This document shows positions 8,449 through 17,371 of a stretch of 64,000 nt of DNA, piece by piece; positions within the stretch are counted from its first letter, which is position 1, and each line of letters begins with the position of its first letter. The position numbers and the translations under genes were made by a program. The notes under the pieces were generated by a model, which did no database searches, was not told the origin of the DNA, and saw nothing but the letters and a program-made list of their open reading frames with translations. This stretch comes from an uncultured Flavobacteriales bacterium (GTDB lineage: Bacteria; Bacteroidota; Bacteroidia; Flavobacteriales_D; Crocinitomicaceae), in contig CAIZQH010000021.1 of NCBI GenBank assembly GCA_903935095.1, forward strand, positions 62,001 through 126,000, given 5' to 3'.

Positions 8449-9866
8449 TGAATAAAAAATTATTCTTTTGGTTTTTTATCTATTCTTTTCAAGGCAATGC
8501 ACAATTTACGCATCCCGCCAACAATAATGCATTCCTTCAATATGAAGTTGCAAGCGTTTATGTAAGCATGTCCGCAGTCGATGCGCAAACTATGGTAACG
8601 GATAGTTTGTATTCAGATTTTCCCTTTTTGTCTTCGGTGATCTATTCTTCAAGCGCTATTCAAGACACCTTGACGAATGTTGGTATACACGTTCGTGGAA
8701 ATACGTCAAGGGATGCGGCAAAGAAGTCTTTTGAACTATCATTTAACAGCTATGTTCCAGGTAGAAAATATCGCGGATTGGAGAAAATGAAGTTAAATGG
8801 GGAGCATAATGATGTTTCTATTTTACGATCGAAAGCCTCTAGTGATTTATTGATTCAGTGTGGACTGCCGTCTGCTCGAACCAGTTACATTAAATTGTTC
8901 ATCAATAATGAATACAAGGGCTTGTATATCCATATCGAACATTTTGATGAAGAATATATTCAAAAAAGATTTCCAAATGACCATACGGGGAATCTATTCA
9001 AGTGTTTTTATGGATCTGATTTAACGTACCACGGATCGAATCCAAGCTATTACCAAAATACGTATATCTTGAAAACGAATGAAGCCGTAAATGATTATTC
9101 AGGACTCATTCATTTCATAGAAGTCTTGTACAATTCGCCAACCGCCAATTTTGTTTGTGAAATACAGGATGTTTTCGATGTGGAGTCGTATTTACGAACA
9201 CTTGCTGTAGAAATATTGATCGGACAATGGGACGGATATGCATTCAATAAAAACAACTACTTCTTGTATGAACGTCCTTCCGATGGGAAATTTATTTTTA
9301 TGGAATACGATCTAGATAATACCTTTGGAATAGATTGGTTCAATGTGGATTGGTCCACACGTAACATCTACACGTGGTCGAATGCCAATAGACCACTCTA
9401 CTCGAAATTATTAGCCGTGCCCTACTTCAAGGATCGATTTAATTTTCACATGCAGGATATTTTAACGAATCATTTCATTCCCTCAAGCATGCTGAGTAGT
9501 CTTCAGGCCACACAAAATTTAATCGCAAGTGCAGCTTTATTAGATGAGTACAAAGGTTTCGATTATGGATTTACGGATCAAGATTTCTTAGATGCCATCG
9601 ATCAAGCATGGGGTCTTCACGTGACGCAAGCAATTGGTGAATACATTCAAAACAGATACAGTTCTGCTAACAGTCAAGTATTAGCACACCAAAACATGCA
9701 GAATCCATGTACTTCAGGATTGGACGAATTTGCGTCTGAAAATGGACTCAAAGCCATAAAAGCAGTAGATGTTTTAGGTAGAGAAATACCATTAGAATCT
9801 AGAAATTGCATCAAAATTGTGAGCTATGAAAATGGATCGGTTAAACAACTATATGAATATGAATAA
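8448..9866 (+). CDS. CotH kinase family protein in the starch locus
   Basis: This is a member of the CotH family (spore coat protein H-like atypical protein kinases). The 472-residue product starts with a probable signal peptide (about 1-18, ending GNAQ). Family hallmarks are visible: VRGNTSRDAAKKSFEL near the N-terminus, then GEHNDVSILRSKAS, LFINNEYKGLYIHIEHFDE, the catalytic-loop-like GQWDGYAFNKNNYFLY, and the metal-binding EYDLDNTFG. The tail (VDVLGREIP ... IVSYENGSVKQLYEYE) resembles a shortened T9SS sorting tail. It overlaps the upstream amylase by one base and the downstream neopullulanase by eight, so it is embedded in the operon. A kinase-like protein is not a standard part of Sus systems, and its substrate is unknown. 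Confidence 0.85.
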   Translation: MNKKLFFWFFIYSFQGNAQFTHPANNNAFLQYEVASVYVSMSAVDAQTMVTDSLYSDFPFLSSVIYSSSAIQDTLTNVGIHVRGNTSRDAAKKSFELSFNSYVPGRKYRGLEKMKLNGEHNDVSILRSKASSDLLIQCGLPSARTSYIKLFINNEYKGLYIHIEHFDEEYIQKRFPNDHTGNLFKCFYGSDLTYHGSNPSYYQNTYILKTNEAVNDYSGLIHFIEVLYNSPTANFVCEIQDVFDVESYLRTLAVEILIGQWDGYAFNKNNYFLYERPSDGKFIFMEYDLDNTFGIDWFNVDWSTRNIYTWSNANRPLYSKLLAVPYFKDRFNFHMQDILTNHFIPSSMLSSLQATQNLIASAALLDEYKGFDYGFTDQDFLDAIDQAWGLHVTQAIGEYIQNRYSSANSQVLAHQNMQNPCTSGLDEFASENGLKAIKAVDVLGREIPLESRNCIKIVSYENGSVKQLYEYE

Positions 9867-11757
9867 GCGTTATTTTTTATCAATCATACTGTTCTGTGTT
9901 GTTCAATTGAATGCACAAATATTAACGCATGTGGAGCCGTCTAATTGGTGGGTAGGAATGGAGCACCATGAAGTACAAATAGTACTTCACGGAAGCAATA
10001 TCGCTAACTATCAAGTTCAGGTCTCCGGTTTACCGATTACGGGAATCATTAAAACGGAAAATCCGAATTATTTATTTGTTACCGTTGAAACGAAAGACAA
10101 AGTGGCGGGTACCTATCCGATTAAACTCATCAACAAGAAAAAAGAAGTTACCCATTTTGACTTCAAGTTAGAAGAGCGAATGAACAACAGCGCGCTGCGG
10201 GAAAGTTATACTTCTGCTGATGTCATATACTTATTAATGCCAGATCGTTTTGCCAATGCGAACGAAGGACTCGACACACATCCTGATACGAAAGAAGTCT
10301 CCGATCGTTCGAATCCAGGTGGAAGACATGGCGGAGACATCATGGGAATTATTCAACATTTAAATTACATCAAAGAACTAGGTGCTACAGCAATTTGGAC
10401 AACACCTCTGTTAGAGGATAACGAAGAGACGTATTCCTATCATGGATATGCGCAATCCGATTTGTATAAAATTGATCCGCGTTATGGAACCAATTCTTGG
10501 TACAAAGAAATGGTGCTTGAAGCGCATCGACAAGGATTAAAAGTGATCAAAGACGAAGTCCCGAATCACTGGTCCAGTAAACATTGGATGGTATTAGATC
10601 TACCAACTCAAGATTGGATTCATCAATTCCCTTCGTTTACACGTTCCAGCTACCGCACCAGTACACAAATGGATCCATATGCATCACAAAAGGATAAGCG
10701 TGCATCGGAAGATGGTTGGTTCGATACCACCATGCCGGACATGAATCAATCCAACCCACTTTTGTTGACATATTTGATTCAAAATACCATTTGGTGGATT
10801 GAATATGCGCAATTAGATGGACTTCGAGTTGATACGTATTCCTACAACGATAAAGAAGCCATTTCTGTCTGGACAAAAGCAATCACAGACGAATACCCTC
10901 GTTTGAATATCATGGGTGAAGTTTGGATGCATAATCAGGCGCAAATTTCCTATTGGCAAAAAGATAGTCCGGTTGGAGCCATTGACTCTTACAATAGTTA
11001 CCTTCCAACGGTGATGGACTTTCCACTGCACGATGCGTTTATGCAGGCCTTCAATGAAACGAAACAAGATTGGGACAAAGGAATGGTTCGCTTTTACGAC
11101 AATATAGCCAACGATTTTCTGTACAAGGATCCTTCCAACTTGCTCGTGTTTTTTGAAAATCATGACACCAAACGTTTCAATGAATACTGTCCGAACATCG
11201 CGGATTATAAACTAGCATTGACACTCATTTCCACAACTAGAGGAATTCCACAGATTTATTATGGATCTGAAATCGGAATGAAAGGAAGCAAAGACATTGG
11301 TGATGCAGACATCCGTAGAGACTTTCCAGGTGGATGGTCTGCTGATCGTCATACCGCTTTTTGCAGTAGTGATGATGCGAAATGCCACGCATATCAAACA
11401 GGACGTACACCGGAGGAAGAAGCATATTTTCAGTTTACGAAGTCTTTGTTGAATTGGAGAAAAAACAATAAAGTCATTCACGAAGGCAAATTGATGCAAT
11501 TTGTCCCGGAAAACAATGTCTACGTTTATGCCCGCTACAAGGAGCCAAATGGAATGTACGATATGCCAGGAAAACAAGTTGTTTTGGTCGTTATCAATAA
11601 CTCCACGAAGGATGAAACGATTCGTTGGGACCGTTATCAAGAAATGATACAAGGTAAAGAAAGCGGTGTGGATGTACTTACACATCAAACCGTAAATTTC
11701 GACCTCAAAACAGCGGTCATTCCAGCTAAAACTGCTTACATTCTAGAACTTAAATAA
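9859..11757 (+). CDS. SusA-like GH13 neopullulanase/cyclomaltodextrinase
   Basis: A GH13 enzyme of the neopullulanase/cyclomaltodextrinase branch, the type of SusA, which cuts maltooligosaccharides, usually in the periplasm. I chose the ATG at 9859 (MNKRYFLSIILF..., signal peptide ending QLNAQ); in-frame ATGs at 9826 and 9853 would only add residues before the signal peptide. The N-terminal domain (about 20-115, starting with HVEPSNWWVGMEHHEVQIVL) is the Cyc-maltodext_N type. Barrel motifs are DEVPNHW, LRVDTYSY (nucleophile Asp325), MGEVWMHN (acid/base Glu354) and FENHDTKRF (Asp436). A short C-terminal beta domain follows, with no T9SS tail. The GH31 gene starts 2 bases after its stop. Confidence 0.92.
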   Translation: MNKRYFLSIILFCVVQLNAQILTHVEPSNWWVGMEHHEVQIVLHGSNIANYQVQVSGLPITGIIKTENPNYLFVTVETKDKVAGTYPIKLINKKKEVTHFDFKLEERMNNSALRESYTSADVIYLLMPDRFANANEGLDTHPDTKEVSDRSNPGGRHGGDIMGIIQHLNYIKELGATAIWTTPLLEDNEETYSYHGYAQSDLYKIDPRYGTNSWYKEMVLEAHRQGLKVIKDEVPNHWSSKHWMVLDLPTQDWIHQFPSFTRSSYRTSTQMDPYASQKDKRASEDGWFDTTMPDMNQSNPLLLTYLIQNTIWWIEYAQLDGLRVDTYSYNDKEAISVWTKAITDEYPRLNIMGEVWMHNQAQISYWQKDSPVGAIDSYNSYLPTVMDFPLHDAFMQAFNETKQDWDKGMVRFYDNIANDFLYKDPSNLLVFFENHDTKRFNEYCPNIADYKLALTLISTTRGIPQIYYGSEIGMKGSKDIGDADIRRDFPGGWSADRHTAFCSSDDAKCHAYQTGRTPEEEAYFQFTKSLLNWRKNNKVIHEGKLMQFVPENNVYVYARYKEPNGMYDMPGKQVVLVVINNSTKDETIRWDRYQEMIQGKESGVDVLTHQTVNFDLKTAVIPAKTAYILELK

Positions 11758-11759
11758 AG

Positions 11760-14216
11760 ATGAAACACCTCATTTTATTCCTTTTTGTTTCTACGCTTTG
11801 TTGGGGACAAAATGCTACGCGTCAATTTGTCAATTTTGAAAAATCAAGCAATGGTTACAAAGTTGTTGTCTCCGATGGCGTTTACCATTTTTCTGCGTAT
11901 TCGGGCAAAATGGTTGAAACGACCTTTATTCCAAACGGACAAAAGTATCCTGTGAATTCTCATGCAGTGGTTGCTTCGGTTGCAACAGACATGCTTCAAT
12001 TAAGTCAATCTACGGGTGTTGTTCGATTAACAACTTCTGCAGGATTAACAGTGAACATTCAACAAAAACCATTTCAGATCTCTTATTGGCACCATGGTAA
12101 ATCGGTGATTTCTGAAAACTGGGGATATGAAAAAGCAGAGGATTCAGAGAAAATTCATTTCAACCTAACAACGGACGAGATGCTGTATGGTGCCGGGGCA
12201 CGCGCATTAGGAATGAATCGTCGTGGATACCGCTTGCAACTTTATAACCGTGCGCATTACGGCTATGAAGAACATTCAGAGCTCATGAATTACACCATGC
12301 CAATGGTTGTTTCCAATAAATGTTACGCCATTCATTTCGACAATGCACAAATTGGTTATTTGGACCTAGATTCAAAAAAGAACAATGTATTGACCTACGA
12401 AACAATTGGTGGACGCAAAACCTATCAAGTGATTGTGGGTGATGATTGGAAAGACCTCCTGTCAGAATACACGAACTTAACCGGACATCAACCAATGCCA
12501 CCGCGTTGGGTATTTGGGAATTTCGCGAGTCGTTTTGGGTATCATTCTGAGGCAGAAGCACGAAATGTCGTCAATCAATTCCGAAAAGACTCCATTCCAT
12601 TAGATGCCATCATTTTCGATCTTTATTGGTTTGGAAAAGAAATTCAAGGAACACTAGGGAATTTATCCTTTTACACCGACTCTTTTCCTCATCCAAAAGA
12701 AATGATCAACGATTTCAAAAATCAAGGAGTGAAGACTGTCTTGATTACGGAACCATTTATTCTCACAACCTCGAAAAAATGGCAGGAAGTCAGTGATAAA
12801 AAATTAGTAGGCACGAATGAAACAGGAGCTCCTTTTACATACGATTTCTATTTCGGAAACACCGGATTACTAGACTTGTTTAAACCAGAAGCACGAACTT
12901 GGTTTTGGGACATTTACAAAGATTTACACAATTATGGAGCACGTGGATTCTGGGGAGACTTGGGAGAGCCAGAGGTACATCCAGCCAAATTAAAGCATGC
13001 AGTTGGGTACGCGGATGAGGTGCACAACATTTATGGACACGAATGGGCAAAACTGATATACGAAGGATACCAAAAAGAGTATCCCAATGAGCGTCCATTT
13101 ATTTTAATGCGTTCCGGAAGCACGGGGACACAGCGTTTCGGGATCATTCCTTGGTCAGGTGATGTGAATCGTACGTGGGGTGGATTGCGTCCACAAATGG
13201 AAATCACGTTGCAAATGGGCTTGCAGGGAATCGCTTACATGCACTCTGATCTTGGTGGATTCGGAGGCCCGAACGATGATCCAGAGTTGTATGTGCGTTG
13301 GCTGCAGTATGGCGTTTTTCAACCGGTTTTTCGTCCACACGGACAAGAAGAAGTGCCGAGCGAGGCCATATTCAAAGACGAAAAGACGAAACAACTAGCG
13401 AAAGAAGCGATTGAGTTGCGTTATCAAATGCTACCGTACAATTATTCATTGGCATTTGAAAACCATGTAAATGGAACACCATTAATGCGTCCTATTTTCA
13501 TGGAGGACCTTACAGCGAAATGGTCTGAGTCCATGGCTGATGAGTACATGTGGGGAAGTTGCTTTTTGGTAAAGCCCATTACAAAAAAGATAGAAGCTAA
13601 TTCTGTTCCCATTCAAGTGGTGCATGCGCCAGGTGGAACGTGGTATGATTTAAAGTCTGGTCTAATTTTAAAGTCATTAAAAAGCACCGAATTAACGTAT
13701 GTTCCGGATGCTTTGTTGAGGGATTATGAAAAAGCACATCCATCCACAATGAAAAAAGAACAAACATTCTTGATTGGTGGAGATCTGTCCTCGATTCCAG
13801 TTTTGGTAAAAGGTGGTTCCTTTGTGCCGATGTCACCAATAATTCAATCCACCGAGTCTTATGCGGATTCAATGGTTACCTTACATTATTTCGATGCGCC
13901 AGATTTAATGGAGAGCCAAGGAATTTGGTACGAAGATGATGGCTTAACGAATGAAGCATACGAAAAAGGAGTGTATAAATTGCTTCGAATGAGCATGTCC
14001 CAAAAAGCGAAAAAAACGAAGCTTTCCTTTGATCCAAATTATGGTGAGAAAATGATGAAACGTACATTTGTATTTGGTGTAGAGATACATTCAGACCGCA
14101 TTCCTAAAAGTATTTCCGTAAATGGAAAGAAAATGAAATTTGAAGTCTTTGAACAAAAAATCAAGCTACGAATGACTTTAACAGAAAAAGTTCAAAACAT
14201 TCAATTGAATTGGTGA
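11760..14216 (+). CDS. GH31 alpha-glucosidase
   Basis: A GH31 family enzyme expected to release glucose from the non-reducing ends of maltooligosaccharides made by the upstream enzymes. The 818-residue protein has a signal peptide (MKHLILFLFVSTLCWGQ) and no T9SS tail, so a periplasmic site is likely. The N-terminal beta-sandwich (about 20-215) is followed by the barrel. The nucleophile motif GFWGDLGEPE places Asp400, and the acid/base motif IIPWSGDVNRTW places Asp468, preceded by LMRSGSTGTQRFG. In Bacteroides thetaiotaomicron this position is filled by GH97 (SusB), so the locus is a variant. GH31 also includes alpha-xylosidases; glucan context favours alpha-glucosidase. It has no terminator before the susC promoter. 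Confidence 0.92.
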   Translation: MKHLILFLFVSTLCWGQNATRQFVNFEKSSNGYKVVVSDGVYHFSAYSGKMVETTFIPNGQKYPVNSHAVVASVATDMLQLSQSTGVVRLTTSAGLTVNIQQKPFQISYWHHGKSVISENWGYEKAEDSEKIHFNLTTDEMLYGAGARALGMNRRGYRLQLYNRAHYGYEEHSELMNYTMPMVVSNKCYAIHFDNAQIGYLDLDSKKNNVLTYETIGGRKTYQVIVGDDWKDLLSEYTNLTGHQPMPPRWVFGNFASRFGYHSEAEARNVVNQFRKDSIPLDAIIFDLYWFGKEIQGTLGNLSFYTDSFPHPKEMINDFKNQGVKTVLITEPFILTTSKKWQEVSDKKLVGTNETGAPFTYDFYFGNTGLLDLFKPEARTWFWDIYKDLHNYGARGFWGDLGEPEVHPAKLKHAVGYADEVHNIYGHEWAKLIYEGYQKEYPNERPFILMRSGSTGTQRFGIIPWSGDVNRTWGGLRPQMEITLQMGLQGIAYMHSDLGGFGGPNDDPELYVRWLQYGVFQPVFRPHGQEEVPSEAIFKDEKTKQLAKEAIELRYQMLPYNYSLAFENHVNGTPLMRPIFMEDLTAKWSESMADEYMWGSCFLVKPITKKIEANSVPIQVVHAPGGTWYDLKSGLILKSLKSTELTYVPDALLRDYEKAHPSTMKKEQTFLIGGDLSSIPVLVKGGSFVPMSPIIQSTESYADSMVTLHYFDAPDLMESQGIWYEDDGLTNEAYEKGVYKLLRMSMSQKAKKTKLSFDPNYGEKMMKRTFVFGVEIHSDRIPKSISVNGKKMKFEVFEQKIKLRMTLTEKVQNIQLNW

Positions 14217-14229
14217 TAAAAAATCTATG

Positions 14230-14242
14230 TGTCAATTTGACA
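14230..14242. promoter_or_regulatory. Palindromic operator candidate, copy 2
   Basis: TGTCAATTTGACA, identical to 4428-4440, here covers the -33 TTTG (14236-14239) of the susC promoter. Binding of a regulator would block or alter polymerase access. Confidence 0.55.
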
Positions 14243-14267
14243 TTAAGGAAAATAAAAAATATATTTG
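14236..14267 (+). promoter_or_regulatory. Candidate susCD promoter
   Basis: TTTG at 14236-14239 and a perfect -7 box TATATTTG at 14260-14267, with a 20-base spacer. Predicted start near 14272, giving a leader of about 35 bases before the susC ATG. Confidence 0.65.
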
Positions 14268-14306
14268 ACTTTCTAAAACGAGAATTTATAAACTAAAATT
14301 ACTTCT

Positions 14307-17300
14307 ATGTTCCAAAAAATTACACGAACTTTTGCTGTATTTGCTGGTTTCATGTTGATTTCCATTGTTTCTTTTGCTCAAAATGCGAGTGTAAAGGGAA
14401 TGGTGACTGATTCAGACGGAAAAGCATTGTATAACGCATCAGTTACAGTAGAGGGTAAGTCCAAAGGTGCGATGTCCAATGATAAAGGGTTCTACGAAAT
14501 CAAAGGATTAGCAGCTGGAAGCTACACCTTAATTTATCGCTTCATGGGAATGGAAACGATAAAAGCAACAGTTGAGTTACAAGAAAATCAAGCCTTGGTG
14601 AAAGACATGACCCTACAATCGAAAGCGAAAGAAGAGGATGAGGTAGTCGTGATTGGATACGGAACCTCTCGAACCAAAGATTTAACGGGTGCTGCAACGG
14701 TTATTAATGAAAAGAACTTTGTTCAAGGTTCACTTTCCACACCAGAGCAGTTAATCATGGGTAAAGTGGCCGGATTAAAAGTGACATCGAACGATGGAGC
14801 TCCAGGTTCAGGAAGCACATTGAGACTTCGCGGTGGGACATCCATTAATGCAAGTAATGACCCATTAATCGTTGTCGATGGAGTGCCTTTAGATAACGGA
14901 GGAATTGCAGGTGTTGCCAACCCACTTTCGTTAATCAATCCAAATGATATTGCATCTTTTGTTGTATTAAAAGACGCATCTGCAACAGCAATCTACGGTT
15001 CACGTGCGGCGAATGGAGTCATTATCATTACCACGAAAAAAGGAGATGGTGGTAAAAATGCACCATTGAAAATTGTTTTGGATACGAAGATTTCTCAATC
15101 AACAATCGCGAAGTACGCAGATGTTTTAAGTGCAGATTCTTTACGCTCTCTTGTAAACGCCAGAGGAACCGCTGCTCAAAAAGCACTTTTAGGAGATGCA
15201 AGTACGGATTGGCAAAGACAAGTTTTCAGAAACGCGATGGTTTTAGATAATAACGTATCGATTACTGGCGGAATTAAAAACTTTCCGTACCGCTTATCAA
15301 TTGGAAACAGAAATGAGAATGGCACCTTAAAACGTGACCAATTCAACCGTACGTCTGTTGGATTAAATATGAGTCCAAGTTTCTTAAACAACACCTTGTT
15401 GCTGGAGTCAAACTTGAAGTATATCCAAACAAGTTCTTTCTTCGCAAACCGCGGAGCTTTGGGCGCGGCATATTTTGACCCAACTCAACCCGTATTTTCA
15501 GGAAATGAAAATTACGGTGGATACTTCGAATGGGTGGACAATGCAAAACCAAATACCTTATCAGCACGCAATCCATTGGGATTAATTAATCAAACGGAAG
15601 ATGTATCCAAAGTTAACCGTGCGATTGCCAATGCGAAATTAACGTATAGCCTTCCTTTCTTAGAAGGATTGAAAGCAATCGTTAACGTTGGTGGTGACTT
15701 CTCAGAAGGAACCGGAAGTGTTCAAACAGACTCGAATTCTGCTGCTGGATACTATACAAACGGGAGCTATTCAGAATACCTTTCTAGAAAAGAGAACAAA
15801 TTGATCGAAACCTATGCAAATTACAACTCTGGAAAGCGTTTCGCTGACCATGTGTTGGATTTGACAGCTGGATATTCCTACCAAGATTGGATGAGTCGTG
15901 GACCGAATAATCCATCGTACAATCAAGCGCAAGATTCCATAATTGGAGCGGCATCAAGTCCATATCCAAATTATTCGAAAAATGTATTGTTATCTTACTA
16001 TGCTCGAGCAATCTACAGCTTCAAAGGAAAATACATTGTGAATGCTTCTTTGCGTCGCGATGGATCTTCTCGCTTTAGTCCAGAGCAACGTTGGGGATTG
16101 TTCCCGGCGGTTTCAGCTGCGTGGATTATTTCAGATGAGAATTTCTTGAAAGATTCTAAATCCATTAACATGTTGAAATTACGTGCTGGATGGGGTGTCA
16201 CCGGACAACAAGACGGAATAGGTGATTATGCTTACATCGGTAACTACTTCCTAGGTGCAACTACAGCTCAATATGCGTTTGGCGGACAATACTACCAAGT
16301 TTTGCGTCCTGCTGGATTCGATGCTAATTTGAAATGGGAAACGACAGCTAGTTACAATGTTGGATTAGATTTCGGTTTTAAAAATGACCGTTTCTCTGGC
16401 AGCATTGATGTTTACCGCAAAGAAACAAGTGATCTATTAGCGACAGTGCCAGTTCCTGCAGGAACGAACTTCACCAATTATATTCTTACCAATGTTGGTG
16501 GAATGAGAAATCAAGGTGTGGAGGTAAGCGTGAGTACAGGTGTAATTGCTAAGAAAAACATGCGCTTGGATTGGACAATAAATGGAACATATAATCAAAA
16601 TCAAGTGACGAAACTTTCACTCGTGACTGATCCAAAATCACCAGGTGTGTTAGTTGGTGGAATTGGTGGTGGAATTGGAAATACCATTCAGGTACATCAA
16701 GTTGGATATGCTACATTTACTTACTTCGTATTGGATCAACAATATGATACGGATGGAACAATGATTCAAGTTGGTGAGCAAGCATCGATTGATATTAATA
16801 ATGACGGTGTTGTAAATACATCTGATAAATGGAAAGATATCCATGCATACAAAGATGTAAATGGAGACGGAATCATCAACGTAGGTGATCGATATTATGC
16901 TGGACAAGCAGCTCCAAAAGTTTTCCTAGGGTCAGCAATGAACTTTACCTACAAAAAATGGTTTGCTGGATTCTCAATGAGAAGTGAGTTAGGTGCAACT
17001 ATTTACAATAATTTACACTCGAATAATGCAACTTTCCAAACAGTTGATGGAACGAAAAAATACTTAAACAATATTAGTTCGTTGTATTACGAAGATGAAG
17101 TGCAGAAAACAACGAACAACCAATTATTATCAGATCATTACTTGGAGAAAGCAAATTTCTTAAGAATGGACTTCGTAAACATTGGTTACCGTTTTGGTAA
17201 ATTGAAATTTACAAACAACAAACTTGGATTAAATGCCAGTTTTACTGTGCAAAACGTATTCGTTGTTACCCATTACAAAGGACAAGATCCAGAGGTGAAT

Positions 17301-17369
17301 GGTGGAATTGACAACAATTTCTATCCACGTCCACGTATGTACTCATTGAACTTAACATTTGACTTCTAA
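14307..17369 (+). CDS. susC: SusC/RagA-family TonB-linked outer-membrane transporter
   Basis: This 1020-residue TonB-dependent transporter would import maltooligosaccharides across the outer membrane with its SusD lid. A signal peptide (1-24, ending SIVSFAQ) is followed by a carboxypeptidase-regulatory-like domain (about 25-110, VKGMVTDSDGKALYNASVTV). Then come the SusC signature VVVIGYGT, a plug domain (about 120-240) with LRLRGGTSINASNDPLIVVD and the second signature DASATAIYGSRAANGVIIIT, and a long beta-barrel ending in aromatic residues (YSLNLTFDF). A calcium-binding-like DVNGDGIINVGD repeat lies near residue 855. susD follows after 2 bases. The substrate is inferred from neighbouring amylolytic genes. 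Confidence 0.96.
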   Translation: MFQKITRTFAVFAGFMLISIVSFAQNASVKGMVTDSDGKALYNASVTVEGKSKGAMSNDKGFYEIKGLAAGSYTLIYRFMGMETIKATVELQENQALVKDMTLQSKAKEEDEVVVIGYGTSRTKDLTGAATVINEKNFVQGSLSTPEQLIMGKVAGLKVTSNDGAPGSGSTLRLRGGTSINASNDPLIVVDGVPLDNGGIAGVANPLSLINPNDIASFVVLKDASATAIYGSRAANGVIIITTKKGDGGKNAPLKIVLDTKISQSTIAKYADVLSADSLRSLVNARGTAAQKALLGDASTDWQRQVFRNAMVLDNNVSITGGIKNFPYRLSIGNRNENGTLKRDQFNRTSVGLNMSPSFLNNTLLLESNLKYIQTSSFFANRGALGAAYFDPTQPVFSGNENYGGYFEWVDNAKPNTLSARNPLGLINQTEDVSKVNRAIANAKLTYSLPFLEGLKAIVNVGGDFSEGTGSVQTDSNSAAGYYTNGSYSEYLSRKENKLIETYANYNSGKRFADHVLDLTAGYSYQDWMSRGPNNPSYNQAQDSIIGAASSPYPNYSKNVLLSYYARAIYSFKGKYIVNASLRRDGSSRFSPEQRWGLFPAVSAAWIISDENFLKDSKSINMLKLRAGWGVTGQQDGIGDYAYIGNYFLGATTAQYAFGGQYYQVLRPAGFDANLKWETTASYNVGLDFGFKNDRFSGSIDVYRKETSDLLATVPVPAGTNFTNYILTNVGGMRNQGVEVSVSTGVIAKKNMRLDWTINGTYNQNQVTKLSLVTDPKSPGVLVGGIGGGIGNTIQVHQVGYATFTYFVLDQQYDTDGTMIQVGEQASIDINNDGVVNTSDKWKDIHAYKDVNGDGIINVGDRYYAGQAAPKVFLGSAMNFTYKKWFAGFSMRSELGATIYNNLHSNNATFQTVDGTKKYLNNISSLYYEDEVQKTTNNQLLSDHYLEKANFLRMDFVNIGYRFGKLKFTNNKLGLNASFTVQNVFVVTHYKGQDPEVNGGIDNNFYPRPRMYSLNLTFDF

Positions 17370-17371
17370 AA

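Noticed and set aside
11212-11688. A 158-residue antisense frame within the neopullulanase gene
   Set aside because: The plus strand encodes a well-conserved GH13 enzyme; the antisense product is rich in Cys, Phe and His and looks like a shadow.
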